A stretch of DNA of 64,000 nucleotides, taken from assembly GCF_029873635.1 (NCBI RefSeq), contig NC_080422.1, positions 12,803,936 through 12,867,935 of the forward strand, in the 5' to 3' direction. Made by a program: the position numbers and the translations under genes. The number at the start of each line of letters is the position of its first letter. Positions within the stretch are counted from its first letter, which is position 1. Source of the stretch: Malania oleifera. Taxonomy: Eukaryota; Streptophyta; Magnoliopsida; Santalales; Ximeniaceae. The notes under the pieces were generated by a model. The model worked only from the letters and a program-made list of their open reading frames with translations. It searched no databases and was not told the DNA's origin. Positions 46,691 through 56,908 of this stretch are shown here, piece by piece.

Positions 46691-48821
46691 GCTAGTGTGA
46701 CCTAGTCTCCTATGCCATAACCAACTAGCTTCACTAACTACTAAGAAACATTTTACATCTTGTGAAGCTAATTTATCAAAGCTAATGGTATATATATTTT
46801 CACAAGGTTTGCAACAAAAAGTACTTTATGTTCATTTGATTTTTCAACAATACAGCTATCTTGCTTAAAGGTAACGTTAAATCCTTTGTCACATATTAGA
46901 CTAACACTCAATAAATTATGCTTTGACCTTCAATAAGTAATACATTATCAATAACAAGAAAGGGTTCCTTACCGACCTTCTCGACTCCATTGATTTTACT
47001 TTTAGCGTTATCTCTAAAGGTGACATATCCTTTTTCCTTTGGCATAATGGATGTGAATTTTGATTTGTCCCTTTTCATGTGCCTCAAGCATCCATTATCC
47101 ATGTACCACTTATCTTTTGAGGAGGATGACCCAAAGCATACCTACAAAAGGAATTTAGGTGACTACTCTTGGTACCCAAATTTTCTTGGCTCCTTTCAGG
47201 TTAGCATGGTGTTCACCTTTCACTTTCCAAACCATTTTTGTTTTAGTATCTTTGTTTTTGAATGGGCAATTAAATTTAATGTGGCCTTTATTTTTGCACA
47301 AATAATATGTAGTATACATATAGGAATTGTTTGAAGGAGTATAAGATTTTGATTCTTTCGCAAAATAACCCATATATAATTTTTTTTTTTTCTTTTTTTC
47401 CTTGCCATTAAAATTGATTCCTTCTTTTTCCAAAGACCTTCTTTGTGCACCTAAGAGTTTTTCAAAATTTCTTTTTCCATTTGTAAACTTGTAAATAATT
47501 TTTGAATTGTCTTTCTAGTTTTCTTTCCAAGTTTGCAATTTTCAAATCCTTGTCTTTTAGCAATGTGGAATAAGACTCTTTCAAGTTTTCTGAACTCTTT
47601 GTTAATTCTTTATTTTCATTTTTTAACATAGTGTTTCTTTTATTTATTTTAACAAGAACAAGTGCGTGAAGTAGTTCCTTTTGCAATTCTTTATATGAGG
47701 ACATGCTATCATTAAATGAACATCACGAGAATCATAATATGAGGTAAAAGAAGAAGAAGATTGTACCTCATGATCATGAAGTGCCATTAAACAAAGGTTT
47801 GCTCCCTCATGACCACTTGAGTCACTATCTAAATTGTTGGAGTTCAACTCATCCCACGTGACGGCCGTCATTGCCTTCTTTTTCTTCTTGGAGTTTTTTT
47901 AAGCAATGGACACTCCGGTTTGATGTGGCCAACCTTCTTACAATTGTAGCAAGTGGGAGGATCTGACTTTTGGTCTTTTTTGCTTCGATTCTCGTTTTTC
48001 CATCCTTGAGCCCAGAATTTTCTAGCAAAATTTATGTTCTTTTTGAAGAACTTACCGAACCTTTTAGTTAGTAGGGTCATGTCCTCGTCAGTATCCTCAT
48101 CATCTTCGTCACTAGACCTCTTTGCAAAAGCTTTGAGGGTAGTGGCCTTCTTTGTTTTAATTTGCTCGTTCATCCTTTCGTTGATAGCCATTTCATAGGT
48201 GATGAGAGATTCAATGAGCTCATGCAGGGTCGTAGCCTTCAAGTCTCTTCCTTCTGCAATGGTCGTTGCTTTCGACTCCCATATGGATGATAATCCTTTG
48301 AGCACCTTCCTGATCATCTCATAAGTGGGGTAAGTTTTTCCAAGTGCATTAAGAGAATTAGTGATATGTGTGAACCAAGTGTACATAGATGATATAGATT
48401 CATTCTGAGTCATTCTAAAAGTTTCGTATTCACTTGTGAGCATGTCAATACAACTATCCTTAACATCTATAAGTAATCTCTAATTTATCCCAAATTTCCT
48501 TAATGCTTTTGCAAGCCATGATTCTATTAAACTTATTTGTATCTAAAGCACAATACAAAGCATTCATAGCGCTAGAGTTTATTTGCATTAGTTTCATTTC
48601 ACCTTTATCCATTTCTTCTTTAGATTTATAAACTTGTTATTTTCAATCGTTTTCATAGGTATATAGTCTCCTTGGGCAACAACTCTCCACGCTCTCCAAT
48701 CTATGGTTTGAATGAAGAATCTCATTCGCTGTTTTCAAAATGTATAGTTAACACCACAGAAGATTGGAGGCTGTAAAGATGATTGTCCCTCACCAAAAGG
48801 GGATTCACCAAATTGAGCCAT
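46691..48821 (-). pseudogene. E1 gag and protease
   Basis: Start at 48821 (MAQFGESPFGEGQSS, then PPIFCGVNYTF), with a stop shortly after. The gag core continues in the 48443-47868 frame (MTQNESISSMYTWFTHITNS, LNALGKTYPTYEMIRKVLKG, TLHELIESLITYEMAINER). A complete zinc knuckle follows, CYNCKKVGHIKPEC. Next come a Ser/Asp-rich part, a coiled-coil stretch (47462-47704, Leu/Lys/Glu-rich) and a second, partial knuckle (LCKNKGHIKFNC). Protease reads WYMDNGCLRHM: the catalytic Asp is kept, while the usual Ser-Gly is Asn-Gly. A long Gag with coiled coil and second knuckle is typical of SIRE-type elements. Confidence 0.87.
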
Positions 48822-48859
48822 GTGATATTTGTATAAATACGGTTAAGCATTTTGTAACC

Positions 48860-48873
48860 GTGTTCTGATACCA
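48860..48873 (-). promoter_or_regulatory. E1 primer binding site
   Basis: On the minus strand TGGTATCAGAACAC, two or three bases after the 5' LTR end. It matches the initiator tRNA-Met type with small changes. Confidence 0.85.
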
Positions 48874-48875
48874 AT

Positions 48876-49027
48876 TGTTGCCATTGGTGATATCACAAAA
48901 GAGGGGGGGGGGATGAATTGGATATTTAAAATTTTAGGTCAAATGTTTAACCAATTAACTACCTAAATCGAACTTTGAGTTTAGCATATGTAAAACAATC
49001 ACAAACAATGCATAAACATAAACAAAC
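48876..49027 (-). repeat. E1 5' LTR, 3' end only
   Basis: On the minus strand it ends with a C-rich run (ttcatccccccccctctttt) and ggcaaca. The text aaattttaaatatccaattc matches the E3 LTR end (gatttttaaatatccaattt). It is cut off exactly where the E3 LTR begins. Confidence 0.8.
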
Positions 49028-50495
49028 TGTTGACTTTTTGAGTCTTATCGTGGTTTGATAATGACAAATCATAAGCATCTCATTTATGCATTTAGTATAT
49101 GAACATATTTATTTTTCAGAAGGCACAAATAGTCGATGCAATATGGAAGCCATGAGGCACTCAAAGTACACATCATGTGGCTCATTTCATGGCAAAGTGA
49201 AGAGCATAGAGTGAAGACATGTATTTTTTTCAATTGTAATGTATTTAGATTAAATTGTGTACGTATACCTTACTTGATCTAATGTGAAGCTCTATAATGA
49301 CCTTAGATTGACCCTACGAACTCAAACCTTCATGGAAAACCTTTTATTTAAAAAAGTTAAACTTATACAAAAAGTTTGAAATGGTTTTTGAAGTTAAAAC
49401 ATGGCTAAAACTCAATTTTCTAAAGGGCTCAGTTGACCGGATCATAAGCCCAGTTGATCGGCATTCATGCAAGGATGATCCGACATATTAGATTATCAGC
49501 CTGGCAAACCGAATTGTGCGAAAAGGGAAATTGCCTTTGGGTCGGTTTACTGGACCTCAAGTTTGTCGACCAGAACTCTCGAGTTAAGGCTATTTTGAGC
49601 AGAAAAATGACTATAAAATTTGAAATATATTATTATTTTAATGCCAAATGGTCATATAACGGTCATATTGTGTATTTGCCTATAAATACCAAGCTCAAAA
49701 TACTTTGCCAATATCATTTAATGCTCTTACATTGTTGGGTATTTATTATACTCAATTTCTCAAATCAAAGCTCTCTTACTCTCTTTATTTGCAAAAATTC
49801 TTTTGAGAGAAAAACCCTAACTTCTCCTACTATTGTTTTGAAAATACTTTTGGAGAAATCATTTATTACTCTTGAATTTTCGAAGCATTTATTATACATT
49901 CTTTTTCACATCAAAGATCAATTACTTTCATCTACTCTCATTTATTTCAAAAATCTTTTTGAGAGAAATACCCAAACTCTATTGAGCTTCATTCTTATCT
50001 TGTGAGAGTGCATTAAGTTTTTCATAGTACTAATTAGCTTTTGTAGAAACATTTCATTGTACACAAAAATCTTATTCTTACTTGTATTTTTGCGGTTTGG
50101 GTTTTGAACCGTGCCAAGCAAGAGCATATCGCTTGAAGAGGTCGCTCCGCCTACAAAGAATGTTGTAAAGGGTATCTCCGCCCGAGTGAAAGAGTGTTGT
50201 ATGAGGTGGCTCTGCCTTGGTTGAAGGAGTGGTTAGTGAAAATCCTCAAGCGGTTGTCTTGAGGCGAGGACGTAGGCAGGAATAACCAAACCTCGTAAAA
50301 ATCTATGTGTTTGTTTTCTCTATCCCTACTCTCATTTAATTTTCCGCACTTGTATGTTTAAATACTTATAGTCTTGTGATTGTTTAGTTAACCCTAGACT
50401 TGAGAGTGGTTGTGTTTTAAAAATAGGCTAAAAAGTTGACCTAGATTTTTAAATATCCAATTTACCCCCCTCTTGGGATTACACCAATACTCACA
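49028..50495 (+). repeat. E3 5' LTR (1468 bp)
   Basis: It starts TGTTGACTTTTTGAG and ends AATACTCACA. It contains TATAAATA at 49681 and a leader with a roughly 146 bp tandem duplication (tttattatac near 49743 and 49889; ttgagagaaa in both). A late segment cttgaggcgaggacgtaggc is shared with E2 and typical of SIRE LTRs. A 183-codon frame at 49454-50005 is fortuitous. Confidence 0.85.
49430..49690 (+). promoter_or_regulatory. E3 LTR promoter: GATCGG/GTCGACC motifs and TATA box
   Basis: Motifs cagttgaccggatca, gcccagttgatcggc, ggtcggtttactgg and gtcgaccag lie at about 49430-49575. TATAAATACC follows at 49681. The word GCCCARTTGATCGG also occurs in the E1 internal promoter block in the same sense. 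Confidence 0.6.
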
Positions 50496-50497
50496 AT

Positions 50498-50510
50498 TGG
50501 TATCAGAGCA
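50498..50510 (+). promoter_or_regulatory. E3 primer binding site
   Basis: TGGTATCAGAGCA lies two bases after the LTR: the canonical initiator tRNA-Met-type site, unmutated over its first 12 bases. Confidence 0.92.
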
Positions 50511-50548
50511 TTGTTACAAAAAGCTTAAATGTATTTGTTAAAGATCAC

Positions 50549-51457
50549 ATGGCTCATATTGGTGTATCCTCTTTTGGTGAGGGACAATCATCTTCACACC
50601 CTCCAATCTTTTGTGGTGTCAACTATACGTTTTGGAAACAAAGAATGTGAGAATTTTTCTTCAAAACATAAATTGGAGAGTGTGGAGAGTTGTTGGCAAA
50701 CCTATGACAATTGTTGAAAGTAAAAGTGTTCCTAAATCTTAGGATGATTTTAGTGAAGATGACATGAAGTTAGTACAAGTAAAAGCTAGTGCTATGAATG
50801 TTTTATACCGTGCTTTAGATGCGAATGAATTTAATAGAATCATAACTTGCAAAACTGCTAAAGAAATTTGGGATGAACTAGAAATCACATATGAGGGAAC
50901 TAAGGATGTTAATACTCCTAATGAATCTATACAATCTATGTACACTAGATTCACACATATCACTAACTCTTTAAATGCTCTTGGAAAAACGTATCCTACT
51001 TATGAGATGATCAGGAAGGTACTCAAAGGATTATCTCCAATCTGGGAACCAAAAGCAAAACTATAGCTGAGGGGAGAAATTTGAAAGAAATGACGTTGGA
51101 TGAGCTCATTGGATCCCTCATCACATACGAAATGGTGATCAAAGAGAGGATAAACGAGAAGAGCAAAAAAAAGAAAAAAAGAAAGTTATATCTCTCAAAG
51201 CTTCAGCAAGTATTTCCAGTGAGGAAAGTGCTTAGGACTTCGACGAGGACATGACCTTGCTGACAAAAAAGTTCAGCAAGTTCTTTAAAGAGAACAGGAG
51301 ATCTGCCAGAAAATATCAGGGCTTGAGAACAGAAAAAGAAGAGTCGAGCAAGAGAGAATAGAAGTCAGATCCTCCGACATGCTATAGCTGCAACAAGGTT
51401 GACCACATCAAGCCGGAGTGTCCATTGCTCAAGAAGGACTCCAAAATAAAAAGAAGG
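50549..51457 (+). pseudogene. E3 gag, truncated by E2
   Basis: ATG at 50549 (MAHIGVSSFGEGQSSSHPP). The gag core runs from 50764: AMNVLYRALDANEFNRIITC, SIQSMYTRFTHITNSLNALG, YEMIRKVLKGLSPIWEP, then TLDELIGSLITYEM in another frame. A zinc knuckle CYSCNKVDHIKPEC with all four metal ligands lies just before the break. Stops and frameshifts are present. About 15 codons appear to be missing between YEGTKDV and NTPNESIQ compared with E2. E2's LTR starts right after KKDSKIKRR. Confidence 0.87.
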
Positions 51458-52149
51458 TGTTGGCCTAACAAGGCTTAATCTCGTTTTGATGATAACAAAT
51501 CAATGGTAATTAACATGGTTGTTTAAGTAAATTTCAGGGCTACAAAAGCATTCATGAGATCAAGATCAAATGCTTAAAAAAGATTAATGAAATTGTACTT
51601 AAAACCATAAGTAATGATGAAGTTAAAGCATATTAAAGAAAAAGTTCAAGCTAAACAAAAAATGGAAGTTAAAGCATGAAGCCCTATTTGCTTAAATAGT
51701 GTTATTTTATAAAAGTCTCATGTAAGTATTTTACAAATTCAATATTGATGTTTCAAGCTCTTAGGAAATATCATCAACATAGAGACCTAATTTTAAAATC
51801 ATGGAAAATATTTTTATAAAGTCTCACATATGTTTTCCAATATCAAAGCTAAGTTTTGAAACCAAATTTTAAAAAAACAAAGAAGTAACAAGCAGGACAG
51901 GCGACTGATGCTTTATCATTAGGTGACTAGCATGTTGCTTTAATTGTTTGTAAGCCAACAGAACCAGAGTAGGTTAGCACTGATTTTTAAAATACATTGA
52001 ACTTAAAAAGAACAGGCGATTGACCCTTGGGCCATAGTCGACATAAGTTTATGTTATAACTTTTAAAAAGCGCTGATAAAATTTCTAAAATTGATTTCTT
52101 GGCTTCCAAACTTAGAGAAAACTTGGGAAAACAGTAAGAAACTTTATTG

Positions 52150-52228
<79 letters not shown>

Positions 52229-53267
52229 AATAAAGTTTCTTACCGTTTTCCCGTTTCGCAAATTATACACAACATCAAGCACATATGAATTCAAAATTTC
52301 AAAGTTATATTGTTGAAAGTATTTTGAGAACGCTGTTGTGTTGTTGCTAAAATTACTCACTTGATTTTGATGTGATCTACTGATTTTATCAATTCTAAAT
52401 CAGAACCCCAGTGTTATTATTCTGAGCTTCAACCTCTTATTGTTTTTTATTAAAGTATATTGATTCTAACATTTTACAAATCTGCTCTTTTGAGAGTATT
52501 ACAATTGTACAAACAAAGTTTGTACCTTGGTTTTGTTTTTGACGGTTCAGGATTGTTGAATTGTTGCCTAGCGAGAGTGTTGTTCTCGTTAGAGAGGGAT
52601 CTCCACCTTGAACAGAGAGAGGCATACTTCACACCTGATAACAAAGTGAAAAAGGAATCCTCACAATGTGTTGCTTGAGGTAAGGACGTAGGCCGCTAGT
52701 CGAACCTTGTAAAAAATCTGGTGTTCAGCTCTTCTTCCCTTAATATTTTACATTCTTGCAAGTATATAAACTATGTGTATGCTTATTTAATTGTTGAGAA
52801 CTTGCTGGATATTAGGAATTTGCTCCATACTGATTTTGATTATCTTTTAATCAAGGAATCGTATTGATTATATTTGTTGGATTGAAAATTTAGAGTAGAT
52901 TTAAATACGGAATTTCTGAATATCACAACTAAGGTAAATAGTGTGAAATTGATTATTACATTGGAGGAAAATTTTAGGATACTTAAAATCAATCTTATGA
53001 AATTATAAATTGATATTTTCGTTGATAAATATTGAAAAAAAAAAAATATGACCTTGAATACTACTTATTTATTGAAGTGATGAGATTTTAATATGAATTG
53101 TGAAATCATATTTACATTCATACATAGGATTGTTGGTTGGTTTAGTAAGGTGACAGATAAGAATATCAAATTAATTTGAAAAGGAGTAATACTTGGCTAA
53201 AGTTTCACCAAAGAAAAATTTTAAAGCCCTATTCACCCCCCCTCTTGGGAGTACACCTTTAATCTCA
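51458..53267 (+). repeat. E2 5' LTR (1810 bp)
   Basis: It starts TGTTGGCCTAACAAGGCTTA and ends CACCTTTAATCTCA. The first 160 bp match 62049-62212 nearly base for base. It includes a TA/GA microsatellite within a hairpin, and late in the LTR gcttgaggtaaggacgtagg, a SIRE-type word shared with E3. Confidence 0.9.
51895..52252 (+). promoter_or_regulatory. E2 LTR promoter region with GGCGACTGA motifs and hairpin
   Basis: ACAGGCGACTGAT (51897), ggtgactag (51930s), ACAGGCGATTGAC (52012) and atagtcgacat (about 52034) form a motif cluster. A TA run (52153-52192) and GA run (to 52228) follow, enclosed by 29 bp inverted arms (52125-52153 and 52224-52252) with one mismatch. The TA run may act as the TATA region. 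Confidence 0.6.
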
Positions 53268-53269
53268 AT

Positions 53270-53282
53270 TGGTATAAGAGCC
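53270..53282 (+). promoter_or_regulatory. E2 primer binding site
   Basis: TGGTATAAGAGCC, two bases after the LTR: initiator tRNA-Met type with one change. Confidence 0.88.
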
Positions 53283-53925
53283 CTAGGTTGCAGTAAATCT
53301 TAAACTAGAAGCTACATAAGATCCTATGACACATTTTGGTGTATCCCTGTTTGGCGAAGGCCAATCTTCATCCATACCACCTATCTTCTGCGGTGTTAAC
53401 TACACCTTCTGGAAACAACGAATGAGAATATTTTTGCAAATCATAGATTGGAAGGTCTAGAGTAGTCACACATGGTGACTTCATTCCCACTAAAAATGTA
53501 GATTATAAGGAAACACTTAAAGAAGAAAAAAATTGACCGACAATGATATGAAGATGCTGCAGATAAATTCAAAGTGCAATGAATGCACTATATTATGCCC
53601 TAGATGCCAATGAATTCAATAGGATCATAGGTTGCAAATCAGTCAAAGAAATCTGGGATACGCTTGAAGTTACTCTTGAAAGGGCGGTTGATGTAAGAGA
53701 TAGTAGAATTGACTTGCTTACCAGCAAGTATGAGGCGTTTAGGATGAACCCTGAAGAAACTATCACTAGTATATATACTAGGTTCACCCACATAATAAAT
53801 TCCCTTAATGCATTAGGGAAAAACTATTCTACTTATGAGATGATTCGAAAAATCCTTAGAGAACTTCCACCAGTTTGGGAACCTAAGGTCATTGCCATAA
53901 TTGAAGGCAGAAATCTGAAGAAGAC

Positions 53926-55732
53926 TTTAAGAACCTAAACCGTGATAAGTGGGTCTAAATAATTAAGAGAGGGGTAAAATTGGTATTTGAACAGGCTTCG
54001 TCGACGAAGCCAGAGTTCGTCGACGAAGGCCATGCATCTCTCATCAAAGAAGTTCAGAGGCTCGTCGACGAGGAGAAGCCGAGGAGTTTCGAGAACCGGT
54101 GATATCAGGATTCATCGACGAGTTATCTATATGACCTTGTCGACGAGTACACCATCTCGTCGACGAAGACGCCCGAGTCAAATGGGCTATAAATAGATTT
54201 CTCTTTACTTCTCAACTAAAAAAACTCAAATATCTCTCTCTCTCTCTAGAACTCTCCTTACTCTCTATCTCTCCAAATTTCTTCGTCGTTAATCATTCGG
54301 ATCGTGAATCTGAAGTTACCACGAGGATCGTGGAAGGATTCTCTACAAGTTTTACAAATCGGAATCTCGTTTCGAAAATTTTTAAGGTTCGGCTTAAAAT
54401 CAAGGTAAGGCTTGGTTTTCAATTCTGATCCGGTAGTTTTGTAGGGAATAGTCTTGTGAGTATGTTCTATTCTGTGATTTGTAGGTTTTGGAACTTGATT
54501 CGCTATTTAGGAGTCTTAAAGTTCGGGATTTGCTATTTGGGGAAAAGGTAAGGGGAATTGTGTTTATATCGGTTATTTTTGAAATCGGACTCGGTGGAAC
54601 TGTGGTCCACGGTCCTCTGTGTGTGTTTTGGCTACTCATTTGGGGGGATCTAATGGAAAAAACTATGGGCTTTTCATAATTACAGTTTTGGGAAAAAGGG
54701 GGCGACGGGCATCCCTAGTTTTGTTAGAAACCAAGCGTATATGTTGATTTATACTGTGTTATGGAGATGGTCGTGCATTGATATGTTTAAACTGTATGTG
54801 TTTAGAAAACCATGATTTTAGATTACCAAATAGGTGTGGTTTGTTTGGTTATATGAGCATGCATGTGTATGTGATATGTTGAAATGCTAGTAGGAACGCG
54901 GTTCCGAAATTGTTCCAGGTACTAAGAGTGTCCGGCTCTATATTCGAGGGCGTATGAAATCGCTGGCTATAAATTGGCAGACGTCCGACTCTATATCCAA
55001 GGGCATGAGTCTATTCCGACAGATCAGGCCGAAGAGTGTGGATCCATCAGTTAGCACCGGTACGATGCCATGGGAGTCGGGGACTAGCCATGTGCCGGTG
55101 GCACTGTGTTCGCTGGTTGGCTACGGGCCAACGCCGTATGTACCGGGCTGGCTTCGGGCCGATGGGTGTGATGACGCCGGGATTGCTGATCATGTGTATG
55201 TGTGCGTGTATGCACTGTGTAAATTAGTATTGGACTGCATTTAACTGCGTGTATGTTGTATCATGATAACACTCAAATGCCACACACCAATATAACATGT
55301 TTTCTTCCTTACTGAGAGGTGTCTTACCCCTACTGTACGTACATTTTTACAGGTCCTTCGAGTAACTGGAACTAATGTCCTGGTATAGGGAGCGTAGTGG
55401 CCAATGTACTACAGTTAGCACTTGGGTAAGTGCTAGGACTGTGTTTTGATGGGTTGCCATTTTGGGATGTGTTGGGCACCCAGTTGTAAGTTGTATGATA
55501 TAACCTGTCTTTGCTCTTGTATAGATTATGGTATGGTACTGCATATGTATATATAGAATGACCTTTTTCGCTGCGTATATGATTGTGTTTGGATGTGTTT
55601 AGGGTGCTTGGGAACCCTAACGGGTCGGACCCTCATCCTTTGTACTGTATCTGTTAATGATTTGTATGATACAGGGATAGATTAGGTTACATTTTCACTC
55701 CTGGGTCCCATTTCAGGGTTCAAGGCTTGACA
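53926..55732 (+). mobile_element. Solo LTR I1 (Gypsy-like), plus orientation
   Basis: It starts TTTAAGAACCTAAACCGTG (TGTAAGAACCCGAAC in the I2 copy) and ends GGGTTCAAGGCTTGACA, 1807 bp. The flanks aagac and aacac are a 5 bp target duplication with one change. It carries the phased palindrome array, a TATA box, a CT-rich leader and a 3' part with ttactgagaggtgtcttacc shared with the inner solo LTR. It interrupts E2 gag between LKKTL and TFLNKLIG. Confidence 0.87.
53998..54196 (+). promoter_or_regulatory. Phased TCGTCGACGA array and TATA box, solo LTR I1
   Basis: Sites start at 53998, 54017, 54041 (decayed), 54062, 54112, 54137 and 54157 (spacings 19, 24, 21, 50, 25, 20). Four are perfect TCGTCGACGA. 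TATAAATAG follows at 54188, about 22 bp after the last site. Confidence 0.85.
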
Positions 55733-56908
55733 AACACTTTCCTAAATAAATTGATAGGACTGCTTCTCACGTATGAGATGTTAATAAATGAAAGAGCTAG
55801 TGTAAAATCTAAAACCAAGGAATCCATCGCATCTAAAGCCTCAAATGAAAACTTTTAGCGATGAAGATGAAAAGGTAATGGATGTTAATGATATAGGCTT
55901 TATAACTAAGAAATTTGCAAAATTCCTTAAAATGAAGAATAAATTTACAACAAAATTCTGGGACTCCAAATCAGATAAAGGAAAAACCAATAAGAAGGAA
56001 ACAAAGGCTGAACTTCCAACATGTTTTAACTATAAAAAAGTAGGCGACATAAAACCATATTGTCCACAACTTAAGAAGGATTATAAGAAGAAGAAAAAGG
56101 CAATGAAGGCCACTACATGGGACAATGTAAGTTCTGGTAGTTTATAGAGTGAATCAAGCAACCAAAAGGTTACTAATGTTTGCCTTATGGCTTGGGTTGA
56201 TGATGAAGCGTAAAGTTCCTTGTCAAAATCGTTTGATGATTCATGCAATGAATCCTGTTCATCTAATGAATCCAGTGAGGTGAGTATACCATCTTATGAA
56301 GAACTACAAATAGAACTGTTCAAGGGCCATAAGATTCTAGTTAAAGTGATTAAACGTTACACTTCATTGAAAAATAAGAATGAAGCGGTAATGAAAGAAT
56401 TAGAATCTTAAATTCTTGTTGATAGAGAAATAAACTTAAAGAATAAGAGATTAGAAAATGAGAATGAAAAGGTGATAAAATAATTGGAAGATTTAAGATC
56501 CCAAACTACTATGGAAAATGAGAAGGATCTATATATTTCTGAACTAGAAACTAAAGTTAACAAGATGGCCAAAGAATTAGTGAGGTCACAAGCAAATTGC
56601 GAAGATATAAAAGATTTAGAAATACTCAGTCTTGAAAGTAAAATTGAGGACCGATATAAAATTACCTACAATTTTACTAGAGGAAAGGAAAACTTTGATA
56701 AACTGGTTGGATCGCAAAGAATGTCCTTGGGTAAGGAAGGCATAGGATTCAACGAAGTTGAAAAAAAAAAAGAACCTCTACATGGGGTACTTTGTAAAAG
56801 TTTCAAAACATTATGCAAGCACATCCTCAATAAATGCATATGAACACACTACATGTTTTTTATGTAAGAAGGACACATAAAGCTTGAATGTCCATTAAAG
56901 AGAAAGGG

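Larger units (their letters stand above)
37276..49027 (-). mobile_element. E1: SIRE/Maximus-like Copia element with extra ORF
   Basis: Minus-strand order from 49027: end of the 5' LTR, primer site, gag with coiled coil and zinc knuckles, protease, integrase, reverse transcriptase, RNase H, then an extra PTTP-like ORF, then a 3' region with G-rich tracts. Long Gag, FGATDEEMCNEFAKYMQKEF and SMMGELTFFLGLQIKQ in reverse transcriptase, and a large space between pol and the 3' LTR fit the SIRE/Maximus lineage. A solo LTR (39470-43684) interrupts the extra ORF. The 3' LTR is missing: homology to E2 stops near 37300, beside a MITE and a LINE scrap. The 5' LTR is cut by E3. Confidence 0.87.
49028..51457 (+). 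mobile_element. E3: SIRE-like element, LTR and gag only
   Basis: The 5' LTR (49028-50495) is followed by a primer site and a gag remnant, then broken by E2 at 51458. It starts inside the 5' LTR of E1. The rest (pol, 3' LTR) is not in the window. It belongs to the same lineage as E1 by LTR end, gag and primer site. Confidence 0.85.

Noticed and set aside
49454-50005. 183-codon open frame
   Set aside because: It lies within the E3 LTR leader, spans the TATA box and a tandem duplication, has no family motif, and its composition follows the AT-rich DNA.
53998-54166. CRISPR-like array of short repeats with 20-25 bp period
   Set aside because: The repeats are 10 bp perfect dyads inside a plant LTR promoter, spacers are too short and share sequence between copies, and there are no cas genes. 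It is a promoter motif array.
54954-55244. 96-codon frame in solo LTR I1
   Set aside because: It lies in LTR sequence, shows no motif, and its counterpart in I2 is not kept open.
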